DNA of 64,000 nt from RGIG3159 sp034927685 (GCA_034927685.1 JAYFPO010000014.1:95385-159384), one strand, 5' to 3'; shown: positions 1 through 7,451, numbered from the stretch's first letter. The notes: generated by a model not told the origin, from the sequence alone. Program-made: numbers and translations.

Positions 1-240
1 GCCGTCCGAAACGGCATTCTGTCCCTGCCCGCCGCCGACTGCGGCAATGTCTCCGTATTTGCGCTGTCCGGTCCGGCGGTGGGCGTTACCCTGCGCGGGC
101 TCCAATATCCGCTGCAAGAGGCGCGGCTGACACCCGAGATGCCGCTTGGCGTCAGCAATGCCTTTCGGGGCGAGCCGGCGGAGATTTCCGTCCGCAGCGG
201 GACGCTGCTGGTGTTCTGGGATCTGCCTCGACGCCACTGA
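1..240 (+). CDS. thiN: Thiamine diphosphokinase, C-terminal part (gene runs in from the left edge)
   Basis: The frame opens at base 1 and stops at a TGA at 238-240, giving the last 79 residues. The tail reads GLQYPLQEARLTPEMPLGVS and then GEPAEISVRSGTLLV, the characteristic C-terminal thiamine-binding domain of thiamine pyrophosphokinase, which transfers pyrophosphate from ATP to thiamine to make the cofactor TPP. The catalytic N-terminal domain lies outside the window. The gene meets the next one tail to tail with only 6 bases between stops. Recognition is by family sequence memory; the C-terminus ends a few residues beyond the usual point. Confidence 0.85.
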   Translation, partial: AVRNGILSLPAADCGNVSVFALSGPAVGVTLRGLQYPLQEARLTPEMPLGVSNAFRGEPAEISVRSGTLLVFWDLPRRH

Positions 241-246
241 CCGGCG

Positions 247-774
247 TCATCCCCAGCGGAGGCCCGCCGTATAAGTTACGGTACCTTTCCCATAATAATA
301 GGGAAGGCCGTTCTGTTTGCACAGGTCGCTGACCAAAAGGCCGTAGCCCTCCAACGATGCGCAGGCTCTTTCCGGAAACCGGCACGGTTCCGGCAACGCG
401 CAGGTACCGCAAATGCGGCAGCCACCCGTGCCGAGGCACAGCGCATCCGGTTCTGCCTTCCGAAGTTCCGCCGCCAACTGGTGAAACGCCGCCAGGTGGG
501 CTTTCTCCGCCTCGATCATGGTTTCCACGTCGAACTCGTCTTCCAACTGCGCCACAGTCTGCACCAGCAGGCCGGATCGGTGCTGGACCAACCGGGCAGC
601 GCACTCCTCAAGTGTGCCGCACAGCGGCGGGCAGGTCCAATTCTTGTTGTAGGCATGGCACTTGTCTGCCGCACACATCGCGCGGATCTCCGGCAGCGGC
701 CGCACGTCTGCGGTCCAGTCGGCCGCATGGGAAAATCCCAGCTCCAACGCCCGGGCCAACCAATCAGTCTCCAT
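247..774 (-). CDS. DUF2284 cysteine-rich putative metal-binding protein
   Basis: A 175-residue soluble protein of the DUF2284 type. It carries two cysteine clusters, an N-terminal CAADKC...CPPLCG region and a C-terminal CRICGTCALPEPC...C region, the pattern expected for a metal or iron-sulfur site. The ATG at 774 is preferred because GAGGAGGAAG lies just upstream; an in-frame ATG five codons earlier would sit inside that ribosome site. The start overlaps the end of the upstream reactivase gene by 11 bases, so it is probably translationally coupled to the corrinoid operon. The function is unknown; the context suggests a role in corrinoid or redox maturation, which is inference. Confidence 0.75.
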   Translation of the reverse strand: METDWLARALELGFSHAADWTADVRPLPEIRAMCAADKCHAYNKNWTCPPLCGTLEECAARLVQHRSGLLVQTVAQLEDEFDVETMIEAEKAHLAAFHQLAAELRKAEPDALCLGTGGCRICGTCALPEPCRFPERACASLEGYGLLVSDLCKQNGLPYYYGKGTVTYTAGLRWG

Positions 775-2239
775 CTTCTTCCTCCTCAAAGCTCAGATAA
801 TCGATAAAGCAGTCCTGAAATTCCGGCATAGAGGCCAATTCCAGGAACTCGGTTTCCGCCGCCAGGCGTTTGCTGTGCTCAAATTCCGCCTCGCTGAGCG
901 CGCACCGCTTGGCCCCCTCGCCGGCTGCGTTGCCAACCGGCACGATTTTCGGCAGCAGGCAGGGCGGCAGCATCCCAATGCCGCAGGCGCTCTCCGGTGA
1001 GAGATAGTTGCCGAACGCGCCTGCCAGGCAGACCCGCTGAACATCCTCCGGCCGGACGCCGAGTTGTTTGCACAGCAGTTCTACGCCTGACCGGATGGCG
1101 CTTTTGGCCAGCTGCACCTCCCGAATATCCTTCTGCGTCAGAGCCACGCCGTCCCGCAGTGGAATCGACACGCTTTGCTCGGTCAGGCGGCCGCTGCCGG
1201 AGAGGCGGCCGGTCTGCAGCAGCGCGAAAACGGCATCCAACAGGCCGGATCCGCAGAGGCCCACGGCGACCCCTTCCCCCAGAATATGGCAGTGCAGCGC
1301 GCCGTCCCGGGCGGCGACGTGGTCGATCGCTCCTGCCGCGCCGCGCATACCACAGCTGATTTTTGCGCCCTCAAAGGCAGGCCCCGCAGCAGTAGAGCAG
1401 GAAATTCTCCGCCGGCGGTCCCCCAGCACCATCTCGCCGTTGGTGCCGATGTCCACCAGCAGCGTCAACTCCTCCAGCGTATCAAAGGCCACGGCGGACA
1501 TGCAGCCTACCGTGTCGCCGCCGACAAAGCCCGCGATATTTGGCAGCAAGCGGATGATCCCTTCCTCCGCAATTGGCAAAATACCCTTTGCGGACAGCGT
1601 CATGGCCTCCTGCACCGAAGGCATGTAGGGCGGCGTGGTCAGCGGCGTAACGTCCGCACCGAGAAACAAATGGTGCATACAGGTGTTGCCCACGATGGCC
1701 GCCACCGTGATTTCCATTGGCGCGACGCCCGTCTGCGCGGTCACCGTCTCGGTCAGCCCTGCCAGCGCGCCGCGGATCTCCTCCCGCAGCGGCGCCGGGC
1801 CGTGTGCCAGGGTATATTGAATGCGGGAGATCACGTCCGCGCCAAAGGCTGCCTGGGGGTTGAGCATCCCCGCCTCCGCCAGCATTGCGCCCGTCTTACC
1901 GCTCAGCAGATAGGCGACCACGGTGGTAGTGCCAATGTCAAAAGCCAGGGCATACCGGTGTTCTCCGTCCGGGGTGATCGGTTCCGCAATCCCGCCCTGC
2001 AGGATTTTCTCCCGGGCCGCCTCCGGCAGCACCACGGTCATTCCAGGCTCCGCAGCGGTCTGGCAGGCCAGGCGCGCCTCGCCGTTGATCGCCATACGGC
2101 ACTTCCCGCAGGCTCCCTTGCCGCCGCAGGGGGCGTCCGGGTGCAGCCCCGCAGCGCGCAGCACTTCTAAAACTGTCTGGCCCGGCTCGGCCGTCAGCTG
2201 CCGATTTTCCGGCAGCAGCGTCAGCGTAATTTTGTCCAT
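764..2239 (-). CDS. Reductive activator of corrinoid proteins (2Fe-2S ferredoxin plus ASKHA domains, RACE type)
   Basis: A 491-residue protein. Residues 1-85 form a plant-type ferredoxin domain with Cys38, Cys44, Cys47 and Cys59 in the 2Fe-2S spacing (CGGKGACGKC). The rest is an ASKHA ATPase-like domain with FDIGTTTVVAYL near 115, LVDIGTNGEMVLG and VCLAGAFGNYL. Proteins of this build (RACE, DUF4445) use ATP and an electron to return accidentally oxidised Co(II) corrinoid to the active Co(I) state. The start overlaps the stop of the corrinoid protein gene by 19 bases and has a GGGAGG ribosome site. It presumably serves one or both corrinoid proteins of this locus. It differs from RamA, which carries C-terminal 4Fe-4S clusters. 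Confidence 0.85.
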   Translation of the reverse strand: MDKITLTLLPENRQLTAEPGQTVLEVLRAAGLHPDAPCGGKGACGKCRMAINGEARLACQTAAEPGMTVVLPEAAREKILQGGIAEPITPDGEHRYALAFDIGTTTVVAYLLSGKTGAMLAEAGMLNPQAAFGADVISRIQYTLAHGPAPLREEIRGALAGLTETVTAQTGVAPMEITVAAIVGNTCMHHLFLGADVTPLTTPPYMPSVQEAMTLSAKGILPIAEEGIIRLLPNIAGFVGGDTVGCMSAVAFDTLEELTLLVDIGTNGEMVLGDRRRRISCSTAAGPAFEGAKISCGMRGAAGAIDHVAARDGALHCHILGEGVAVGLCGSGLLDAVFALLQTGRLSGSGRLTEQSVSIPLRDGVALTQKDIREVQLAKSAIRSGVELLCKQLGVRPEDVQRVCLAGAFGNYLSPESACGIGMLPPCLLPKIVPVGNAAGEGAKRCALSEAEFEHSKRLAAETEFLELASMPEFQDCFIDYLSFEEEEDGD

Positions 2240-2892
2240 GGTTTGCCTCCCTCTATTTCATCCAGTAAACGCCTCGCCAGCGTTGCCGCCTCGAAGGCGC
2301 TCTCCGTGTAGCAATCCGCGCCGATATCCGCCGCAAAGTCCGCCGTGACCGGCGCACCGCCCACAAAAATCCGAATTCGATCCGCCGCACTGCAGCTGCG
2401 CAGCGCGGCGACGGTCCGCCGCATGGCCGGCATGGTGGTGGTCAGCAGCGCGGAAACTCCCACAATGGCGATGGAGTCATCCTGCACCGCCGCCTGCACA
2501 AACTGCTCGGGAGACACATCGACGCCGAGATCCACCACCTCGATCCCGATGCTGACCATTGCGATTTCCACCAGATTCTTCCCGATATCGTGGAGATCAT
2601 TCTGCACCGTTCCGATGGCGGCCCGTTTGTGGAGACCAAGCTCCGCAACAGGGAGCGCCTGCCGCAGCAACTCCGTCACCTGCTTGACCGCTCTGGCCGC
2701 CCGCAGCATTTCCGGGATAAAATAGGTCTGCTTCTCAAATTTGATCCCCACCTGCGACATGCCAGGCATCACGCCCTCCCGCAGAATTTTCTCCGGCGAT
2801 GCGCCGCTCCGCAGCAGCCCGGCGGCGCAGTCGTGCGCGCCGGATCCGTCGCCCAGCTCCACCATCATGGAAAGTCGTTCCATCTCCGTCAT
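2221..2892 (-). CDS. Corrinoid (B12-binding) protein of a methyltransferase system
   Basis: A 223-residue protein with the usual two-part build: an N-terminal helical cap (about 1-88) and a Rossmann-like cobalamin domain. The motif NDLHDIG holds His101, the expected lower axial ligand to cobalt, followed by GVSALLTTT and VGGAPVT, which line the nucleotide tail. Such MtbC/MttC-like proteins carry the methyl group between a substrate methyltransferase and a THF methyltransferase. The open frame extends far upstream inside the LysR gene, but the ATG at 2892 overlaps the LysR stop as ATGA and starts the family-typical N-terminus. It is followed by the reactivase. It is a paralogue of the corrinoid protein at 4770-5408. 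Confidence 0.88.
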   Translation of the reverse strand: MTEMERLSMMVELGDGSGAHDCAAGLLRSGASPEKILREGVMPGMSQVGIKFEKQTYFIPEMLRAARAVKQVTELLRQALPVAELGLHKRAAIGTVQNDLHDIGKNLVEIAMVSIGIEVVDLGVDVSPEQFVQAAVQDDSIAIVGVSALLTTTMPAMRRTVAALRSCSAADRIRIFVGGAPVTADFAADIGADCYTESAFEAATLARRLLDEIEGGKPWTKLR

Positions 2893-3755
2893 GACGCGTC
2901 GCCTCCCTTTTTCGCGCATGGGTCGCGGAGTACCCACATCTGCAGCTCGTCCAGAAGCGTTCGATACATCAGATTTTGCTCCACGCTTTCCAGGCAGAGG
3001 CGGTTCACCGTCCAGACCGGCGGGCTGTCCAGCGAAAAAAAGCGCAGATCGTCCGGTTTCAGGCAGCGGGGCAGCAGCATGACACAGCGGCCGTCGCGGA
3101 CCAGAGAAAACAGCCGGTTGCAATCGTACCCCCGGTATATGGGCTGTACGCCGCCGGATTCGAAAAAACTGTCGAGCTCCGGCGTTTCTTCCATGCAGGC
3201 AACCGGAACGGAGGAGAGGACAGGCGCCTGCCGGGCCTCGTTGTCCGCGGTGCTGAGCACCCCGTAGGGCGAGGAGAGCAGCGTCTTTTGCAGCAGCAGC
3301 GAATCGTGGGCCGGCAGGGACGTAACCGCCAGATCCGCCGTCCGCGCCAGCAGGCGCTCCTCGCATTGCGCCGCCGGGCACTCCCCATAGACGATCTCCA
3401 CATTCTTCTGCATATCCCGGTATGCCTCCAGCGCCGACTCAAACAGTGGCAGGATCCCAACGGAAAAGAGGATCCGAACGCGCTGGCGGTACCGCGTGCC
3501 GTACTCCTGCATCTCCCGGCGAAGCTGCTCCAGATCCATGACGCTGCTGCGCACCCGGTCATAAAACAAGACGCCGGCCGGCGTCAAAAACGCCCCGTTG
3601 GAGTCCCGCATGAACAACTCCACGTCCAGTTCCTCCTCGAGCTGGGCAATGGCCTTGCTCACCGCCTGGCGGGAGATATATAAAACGGCGGCGGCGCTGA
3701 CAAAGCTACGCTGGTCCGCCACAGCAAGAAAATACTTGAGCTGCCGGATTTCCAT
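2889..3755 (-). CDS. LysR-family transcriptional regulator of the corrinoid locus
   Basis: A 288-residue LysR-type regulator. Residues 1-60 form the winged helix (MEIRQLKYFLAVADQRSFVS...ISRQAVSKAIAQLEEEL), followed by a linker helix and a co-inducer domain that is poorly conserved, as usual. A GGGAGGAGG ribosome site precedes the ATG. It is the first gene of the leftward corrinoid operon and is divergent from the THF methyltransferase operon. The shared region holds two dyads and an activator-type promoter, so it likely activates the rightward operon in response to a methylated substrate. The inducer cannot be told from the sequence. Confidence 0.88.
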   Translation of the reverse strand: MEIRQLKYFLAVADQRSFVSAAAVLYISRQAVSKAIAQLEEELDVELFMRDSNGAFLTPAGVLFYDRVRSSVMDLEQLRREMQEYGTRYRQRVRILFSVGILPLFESALEAYRDMQKNVEIVYGECPAAQCEERLLARTADLAVTSLPAHDSLLLQKTLLSSPYGVLSTADNEARQAPVLSSVPVACMEETPELDSFFESGGVQPIYRGYDCNRLFSLVRDGRCVMLLPRCLKPDDLRFFSLDSPPVWTVNRLCLESVEQNLMYRTLLDELQMWVLRDPCAKKGGDAS

Positions 3756-3829
3756 TCCGCGTTCCTCCTCCCGCTTTTTTATTCAGTGTATCACGGTCCT
3801 CCAAAAAAAACAACTGTCAGTTACAGGGA

Positions 3830-3895
3830 TGCAATTTTCAATTGCAGGAAAGCAAATTCTTGCTGCTTTTCCCTTTTTCCGCACCGTGATATAGT
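3830..3895 (+). promoter_or_regulatory. LysR-type operator pair and activator-dependent promoter of the methyltransferase operon
   Basis: TGCAATTTTCAATTGCA at 3830-3846 is a 7-bp dyad with the T-N11-A core of LysR sites. A second dyad, AGCAA-N4-TTGCT, lies at 3851-3864. A good -10 (TATAGT, 3890-3895) has no recognisable -35. If transcription starts near 3902, the dyads centre near -64 and -44, the standard recognition and activation positions. The assignment is inferred from geometry. Confidence 0.6.
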
Positions 3896-3938
3896 AGACT
3901 TATATTCTGGCTTTATTACAAAAATTGGGGGATATTCT

Positions 3939-4736
3939 ATGATTATAATTGGTGAAAAGATCAATGGCTCCATTCCCTCCGTGGCGAAAGCAATCGCCGA
4001 GCGGAACGGGGACTGGATCCGCAACCTGGCAAAGATACAGACGGAAGCCGGCGCGACGTTTCTGGATGTCTGCGCTTCCGTCAAGGACAACGAAGTGGAA
4101 ACACTCCACTGGCTGATCGATCTGGTCCAGGAGGTCACGGACACGCCCATCTGTGTGGACAGCCCCGATCCCCACTCCTGTGTGGCGGGTATGCAGTTCT
4201 GCAAACGGCCCGGCCTCGTCAACTCCGTTTCCATGGAAGGCGGCAAGGTAGACACCATCTTCCCGGTCATTGCGGGCACAGACTGGCAATGCGTGGCCCT
4301 GCTCTGCGCCAAGGGCATTCCTTCCTCCTCCGAAGAGCGGCTGGAAATTTTTGACCAGCTGATGGAGAAGGCGGCACAATACAAGATCGCGCCCAGCCGT
4401 CTGCACATCGACCCGCTGGTGGAGATGCTCTGCACCTCCGAGGACGGCATCAGCACCGTGATCGCCGTCATTAAAACCATCCGGGAAAAGTATCCGGATA
4501 TCCACATCACCGGCGCGGTCAGTAACATTTCCTTCAACCTGCCGGTCCGGAAGCTTCTGAACCAGGCATTTCTGGCGCTGACCATGAGCGCCGGCATGGA
4601 CAGCGGCGTTATGGACCCCACCAACCGGGATCTCATGGGGATGATGTATGCCACGGAGGCCATGCTCGGTCTGGACGACTACTGCATGGAGTATATCAGC
4701 GCCTACCGTCAAGGCATTTTCGGGCCGGTTAAATAA
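3939..4736 (+). CDS. Methyltetrahydrofolate:corrinoid methyltransferase (MeTr/AcsE-like, pterin-binding TIM barrel)
   Basis: A 265-residue single-domain protein resembling AcsE and MtgA/MtvA-type enzymes, which move a methyl group between tetrahydrofolate and a corrinoid protein. It opens IIIGEKINGSI and shows the pterin-site landmarks CVDSP, VNSVS, LHIDPL and GAVSNISFN, with the Asp and Asn residues expected to hold the pterin. The ATG at 3939 follows a GGGG-containing ribosome site; longer upstream frames lack one. It is the first gene of a two-gene operon with the corrinoid protein 33 bases downstream. No substrate methyltransferase (MttB or MtgB type) is nearby, so the methyl donor is unknown. 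Confidence 0.85.
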   Translation: MIIIGEKINGSIPSVAKAIAERNGDWIRNLAKIQTEAGATFLDVCASVKDNEVETLHWLIDLVQEVTDTPICVDSPDPHSCVAGMQFCKRPGLVNSVSMEGGKVDTIFPVIAGTDWQCVALLCAKGIPSSSEERLEIFDQLMEKAAQYKIAPSRLHIDPLVEMLCTSEDGISTVIAVIKTIREKYPDIHITGAVSNISFNLPVRKLLNQAFLALTMSAGMDSGVMDPTNRDLMGMMYATEAMLGLDDYCMEYISAYRQGIFGPVK

Positions 4737-4769
4737 ACCGTATTTAGGAAGCACTGGGGGGGTAACAAC

Positions 4770-5408
4770 ATGTCCAGGCTGGAATATCTGGCCGCCGCCG
4801 TGGAAGCCGGCAAGGCCAAGTTGATGCCTGGCCTGGTACAGGAATGTCTGGACGCGGGGGAAGCTCCCATCGACATTCTGAATAAGGGAATGATCGATGC
4901 CATGGCTGCGGTCGGCGAAAAATTCGGGCAGCACGAAATCCTTGTCCCGGAGATGCTGGTAGCCGCCAGAGCCATGAAGAAGGGTGTTGCGGTGCTGAAA
5001 CCGCATCTCTGCGGAGACAATGAGCGCTTCATCGGCAAGATGGTCATGGGCACTGTCTTCGGCGACCTGCACGACATCGGCAAGAACCTCGTTATCATGA
5101 TGGTGGAATCCGCCGGCTACAAGGTAGTGGATCTGGGCATCGACGTGCCCGCCGAATCCTTCGTCAAGGCGGTCGAGGATGACCCGGAGGTCTCCGTGGT
5201 CGGTGTCTCCGCCCTTCTGACCACCACCATGTCCGCCATGCAGGCCACCGTCGCCGCGCTGAATGCCTCTCCGGTTCGGAGCCGCTTTAAGATTATGGTC
5301 GGCGGCGCGCCCATCACAGAGTCCTTCGCCAGGGAAATCGGCGCGGATATCTATACGGCCGACGCCGCTTCCGCCGGGCAGGCTGCCAGGAAACTGGCCG
5401 GCAAATAA
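4770..5408 (+). CDS. Corrinoid (B12-binding) protein partnered with the THF methyltransferase
   Basis: A 212-residue protein with a helical cap (about 1-88) and a B12 domain. GDLHDIG includes His101, the predicted cobalt ligand; GVSALLTTT and VGGAPIT follow. It is clearly paralogous to the corrinoid protein at 2221-2892, with the same length to the histidine and the same GTV-DLHDIGKNLV block. A run of G's 5' of the ATG acts as ribosome site. It lies directly downstream of the methyltransferase and before a strong hairpin. It is predicted to carry the methyl group to or from tetrahydrofolate. Confidence 0.88.
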   Translation: MSRLEYLAAAVEAGKAKLMPGLVQECLDAGEAPIDILNKGMIDAMAAVGEKFGQHEILVPEMLVAARAMKKGVAVLKPHLCGDNERFIGKMVMGTVFGDLHDIGKNLVIMMVESAGYKVVDLGIDVPAESFVKAVEDDPEVSVVGVSALLTTTMSAMQATVAALNASPVRSRFKIMVGGAPITESFAREIGADIYTADAASAGQAARKLAGK

Positions 5409-5419
5409 CCCTTTCCTAA

Positions 5420-5457
5420 CCCGCACCCCCGCCGGCAGCTGCCGGCGGGGGTGCGGG
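5420..5457. terminator. Perfect 38-base palindrome, likely bidirectional terminator
   Basis: CCCGCACCCCCGCCGGCAG at 5420-5438 is followed immediately by its exact reverse complement at 5439-5457. It lies between the rightward corrinoid gene and the leftward bioY gene. The T-tail is short (TCTCGTGTTTG), so termination would rest mainly on the very strong stem. Confidence 0.7.
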
Positions 5458-5487
5458 TCTCGTGTTTGTCAATTAGAATTTGCGGCG

Positions 5488-6057
5488 TCATAGGGTTCCG
5501 CTGCGGCGCAGAATCGCGCGGACCTGTACGCCGACCGCGCTCGCGCAGACCGCTTTCAAGAGATCAAAGGGAGCAAACGGCAGCACACAGATGGACAGCG
5601 CCTCCCGCCAGGTATAGCCCGCCACGGCCGCAAACTGCCACGTCCCGCAGAGGTAGCAGACCGCCGTGCCAACCACGCAGCCCAGCAGCGCCATCGCCGT
5701 CGCCCAGGTCTTTCCCTTGCACGGAATCCGACTCAGGCACGACACCAGTACTGCCATCGGGACGTAGGACCAGAGATAGCCGCCGGTCGGTCCGACCAGG
5801 ACGGGGACGCCGCTGTTGCCGCCGGCGAATACCGGCAGGCCGCAGAGTCCAAGCAGCAGGTAGACGCACACAGAGACGCCGGCCTCCCATGGCCGCAGCA
5901 GTATGCCGATCAGCATGACCGCGAAAAGGCTCAGCGTAATCGGTACCGGCCCGATTGGAATTGTGATTGGGGCGCAGATGCAGAGCAGCGCCGCGCACAG
6001 TGCGCTCCGCGTCAGGCGGCGAAGTCCTCCCCTTTTGACGGCAGTTTGAGTTTCCAT
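5488..6057 (-). CDS. bioY: BioY, biotin-specific S component of an ECF transporter
   Basis: A 189-residue integral membrane protein with about six hydrophobic segments. It has the BioY signatures ITIPIGPVPITLSLF and GLCGLPVFAGG...GPTGGYLWSY. BioY captures biotin outside the cell and works with a shared EcfAAT energising module, which is not encoded here. GGAGGAAAAAG precedes the ATG. It stands alone in its transcription unit and its promoter carries a BirA operator, so it should be expressed when biotin is scarce. No biotin synthesis genes are visible, which would fit dependence on uptake (inference). Confidence 0.92.
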   Translation of the reverse strand: METQTAVKRGGLRRLTRSALCAALLCICAPITIPIGPVPITLSLFAVMLIGILLRPWEAGVSVCVYLLLGLCGLPVFAGGNSGVPVLVGPTGGYLWSYVPMAVLVSCLSRIPCKGKTWATAMALLGCVVGTAVCYLCGTWQFAAVAGYTWREALSICVLPFAPFDLLKAVCASAVGVQVRAILRRSGTL

Positions 6058-6070
6058 CTTTTTCCTCCTA

Positions 6071-6133
6071 ATTGTTAACCAAGTTCTATCATTAGGTTAA
6101 CAATAGAATAGCATCGCCGCTGTCTGCTGTCAA
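6071..6133 (-). promoter_or_regulatory. bioY promoter with perfect BirA (biotin repressor) operator
   Basis: On the minus strand TTGACA (6133-6128), a 17-base spacer and TATTCT (6110-6105) form a strong sigma-A promoter. Directly downstream, ATTGTTAACC (6071-6080) and GGTTAACAAT (6095-6104) are perfect inverted arms separated by 14 bases, matching the known biotin operator. Biotinyl-AMP-bound BirA would block transcription start. Confidence 0.88.
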
Positions 6134-6222
6134 GCGTCTTGTCATTCTTCCTCGAAAGACCTGGCGCGAATCACATCCTATGGTGTGTTTTTCACAAATT
6201 TTGCCGGTCTGCGTAAAAAAAA

Positions 6223-6251
6223 TTGACTTTTTTCGGTTTTCAGCATAGAAT
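6223..6251 (+). promoter_or_regulatory. Promoter of the aromatic amino acid operon
   Basis: TTGACT (6223-6228), a 17-base spacer and TAGAAT (6246-6251) form a near-consensus sigma-A promoter. It lies about 30 bases upstream of the leader peptide start and about 195 upstream of aroF. Confidence 0.75.
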
Positions 6252-6280
6252 AGGTTGACTAGACAGAAAGAGGCAGCGAT

Positions 6281-6337
6281 ATGATCGGTTCTGTTTCCTT
6301 TGCATACGGCTATTTTTACTTTTACTATTTTGCGTAG
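6281..6337 (+). CDS. Tyr/Phe-rich attenuator leader peptide of the aromatic operon
   Basis: The ATG at 6281 opens an 18-codon frame ending in TAG at 6335-6337 and encoding MIGSVSFAYGYFYFYYFA. It contains five Tyr and four Phe codons, seven of them in the unbroken run YFYFYYF, and no Trp. AGAGG lies about seven bases before the ATG. The codons overlap one arm of an RNA hairpin and are followed by an intrinsic terminator. This is the layout of the trp and pheA leader peptides, whose translation rate senses charged tRNA. A chance run of this composition at this position is very unlikely. Confidence 0.85.
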   Translation: MIGSVSFAYGYFYFYYFA

Positions 6338-6428
6338 TAAGAGTAATTTGTGCTGCACAGGAACACGGTCCGCCGTTAAGATAGCGACCTGAGCCACACA
6401 GATTACAAATCTGTGTGGTATTTTTTAT
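6316..6428 (+). terminator. Ribosome-mediated attenuator: 1:2 hairpin, antiterminator and terminator before aroF
   Basis: Segment 1 (6316-6327, TTACTTTTACTA, inside the Tyr/Phe codons) pairs over 12 bp, one of them G-U, with segment 2 (6335-6346, TAGTAAGAGTAA). GTAATTTGTG (6343-6352) can instead pair over 10 bp, one G-U, with CACAGATTAC (6397-6406). That sequence is the 5' side of the terminator stem CCACACAGATT (6394-6404) / AATCTGTGTGG (6408-6418), which is followed by TATTTTTTAT. A ribosome stalled at the aromatic codons would mask segment 1, favour the antiterminator and permit aroF transcription. Normal translation lets the terminator form. Confidence 0.85.
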
Positions 6429-6446
6429 ATCGAGGAGCGATCCCTT

Positions 6447-7451
6447 ATGATTGTGATTTTGAAACCCCACACGCCTGAAGAACGCGTTGCCCATCTGATT
6501 CAGTGGCTTTCCAGCCTGGGCCTTGGCACCCACGTCTCCGTTGGCGAATACCAGACTGTCATTGGCCTGATCGGCGACACCAGCAAGATCGATCTGGATC
6601 TGCTGGAGAGCCTGGACATTGTGGAGGCCGCCAAGCGGGTCTCCGACCCCTATAAGCTCTGCAACCGGAAGTTTCACCCGGAAGATACCGTCCTGGAGAT
6701 CGGCGGCGCGACGCTGGGCGGCGGCCATTTCGCGTTGATCGCCGGGCCTTGCTCCGTGGAGTCGGAGGAGCAGATCATCGGCGTTGCCAGGCAGGTCAAG
6801 GCCGCCGGTGCGACGCTGCTGCGGGGCGGTGCGTTTAAGCCCAGGACCTCGCCCTACGCCTTCCAGGGCATGGGCAGCGAAGGCATCCGCCTGCTGCTGG
6901 AGGCAAAAAAGGAGACCGGTCTGCCCATCGTCACCGAGCTGATGGACGGCTCCGAGCTCCCGCTCTTCGACGAGGTGGACGTCATCCAGATCGGCACGCG
7001 CAATATGCAGAATTTCGAGCTGCTAAAGGAGCTGGGCAAGCTCCGCAAGCCCGTTCTCCTGAAGCGCGGCATGGCCAATACGCTGAAGGAACTTCTCATG
7101 AGCGCCGAATATATCATGGCAGAGGGAAACGAGCAGGTCATCCTGTGCGAGCGCGGCATCCGCACCTTTGAGACCGCCACGCGGAACACGCTGGACCTCT
7201 CCTGCGTGCCGCTGCTCCACGAAATGAGCCATTTGCCCGTGGTGGTGGACCCCAGCCACGCCACCGGCCTGTCCCAGCTCGTGCCCGCCATGTCCTACGC
7301 CGCGACGGCGGCGGGAGCCGACGGCTTGATGATCGAAGTCCACAACGACCCGCTCCACGCCCTGTGCGACGGCGCGCAGTCCCTGACGCCGGCGCAGTTC
7401 GAGGCGGTTGCCGACAAGTGCCGGGCGATTCGCGAGGTGACAGGCAAATGA
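6447..7451 (+). CDS. aroF: 3-deoxy-7-phosphoheptulonate (DAHP) synthase, type I-beta
   Basis: A 334-residue enzyme condensing PEP and erythrose-4-phosphate, the entry step of the shikimate pathway. Residues 1 to about 70 form a small ferredoxin-like regulatory domain (MIVILKPHTPEE...), as in Thermotoga-type enzymes, where it binds Tyr or Phe. The barrel shows IAGPCSVES, GGAFKPRTSPYAFQG, QIGTRNMQNF, LLKRGM and DPSHATG, typical of the metal and PEP sites. It is the first structural gene of the operon, 18 bases past the attenuator T-run, with GAGGAG as ribosome site. The enzyme is thus probably controlled both allosterically and by attenuation. Confidence 0.95.
   Translation: MIVILKPHTPEERVAHLIQWLSSLGLGTHVSVGEYQTVIGLIGDTSKIDLDLLESLDIVEAAKRVSDPYKLCNRKFHPEDTVLEIGGATLGGGHFALIAGPCSVESEEQIIGVARQVKAAGATLLRGGAFKPRTSPYAFQGMGSEGIRLLLEAKKETGLPIVTELMDGSELPLFDEVDVIQIGTRNMQNFELLKELGKLRKPVLLKRGMANTLKELLMSAEYIMAEGNEQVILCERGIRTFETATRNTLDLSCVPLLHEMSHLPVVVDPSHATGLSQLVPAMSYAATAAGADGLMIEVHNDPLHALCDGAQSLTPAQFEAVADKCRAIREVTGK

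Noticed and set aside
3900..5426. A 508-codon minus-strand frame opposite the corrinoid operon
   Set aside because: His/Gly/Asp-rich mirror of the methyltransferase and corrinoid genes, with no family resemblance; the plus-strand genes are unambiguous.
6258..6446. T-box riboswitch in the aroF leader
   Set aside because: No T-box consensus (AGGGTGGNACCGCG) or specifier stem is present; the Tyr/Phe codon run and exclusive hairpins explain the region better.
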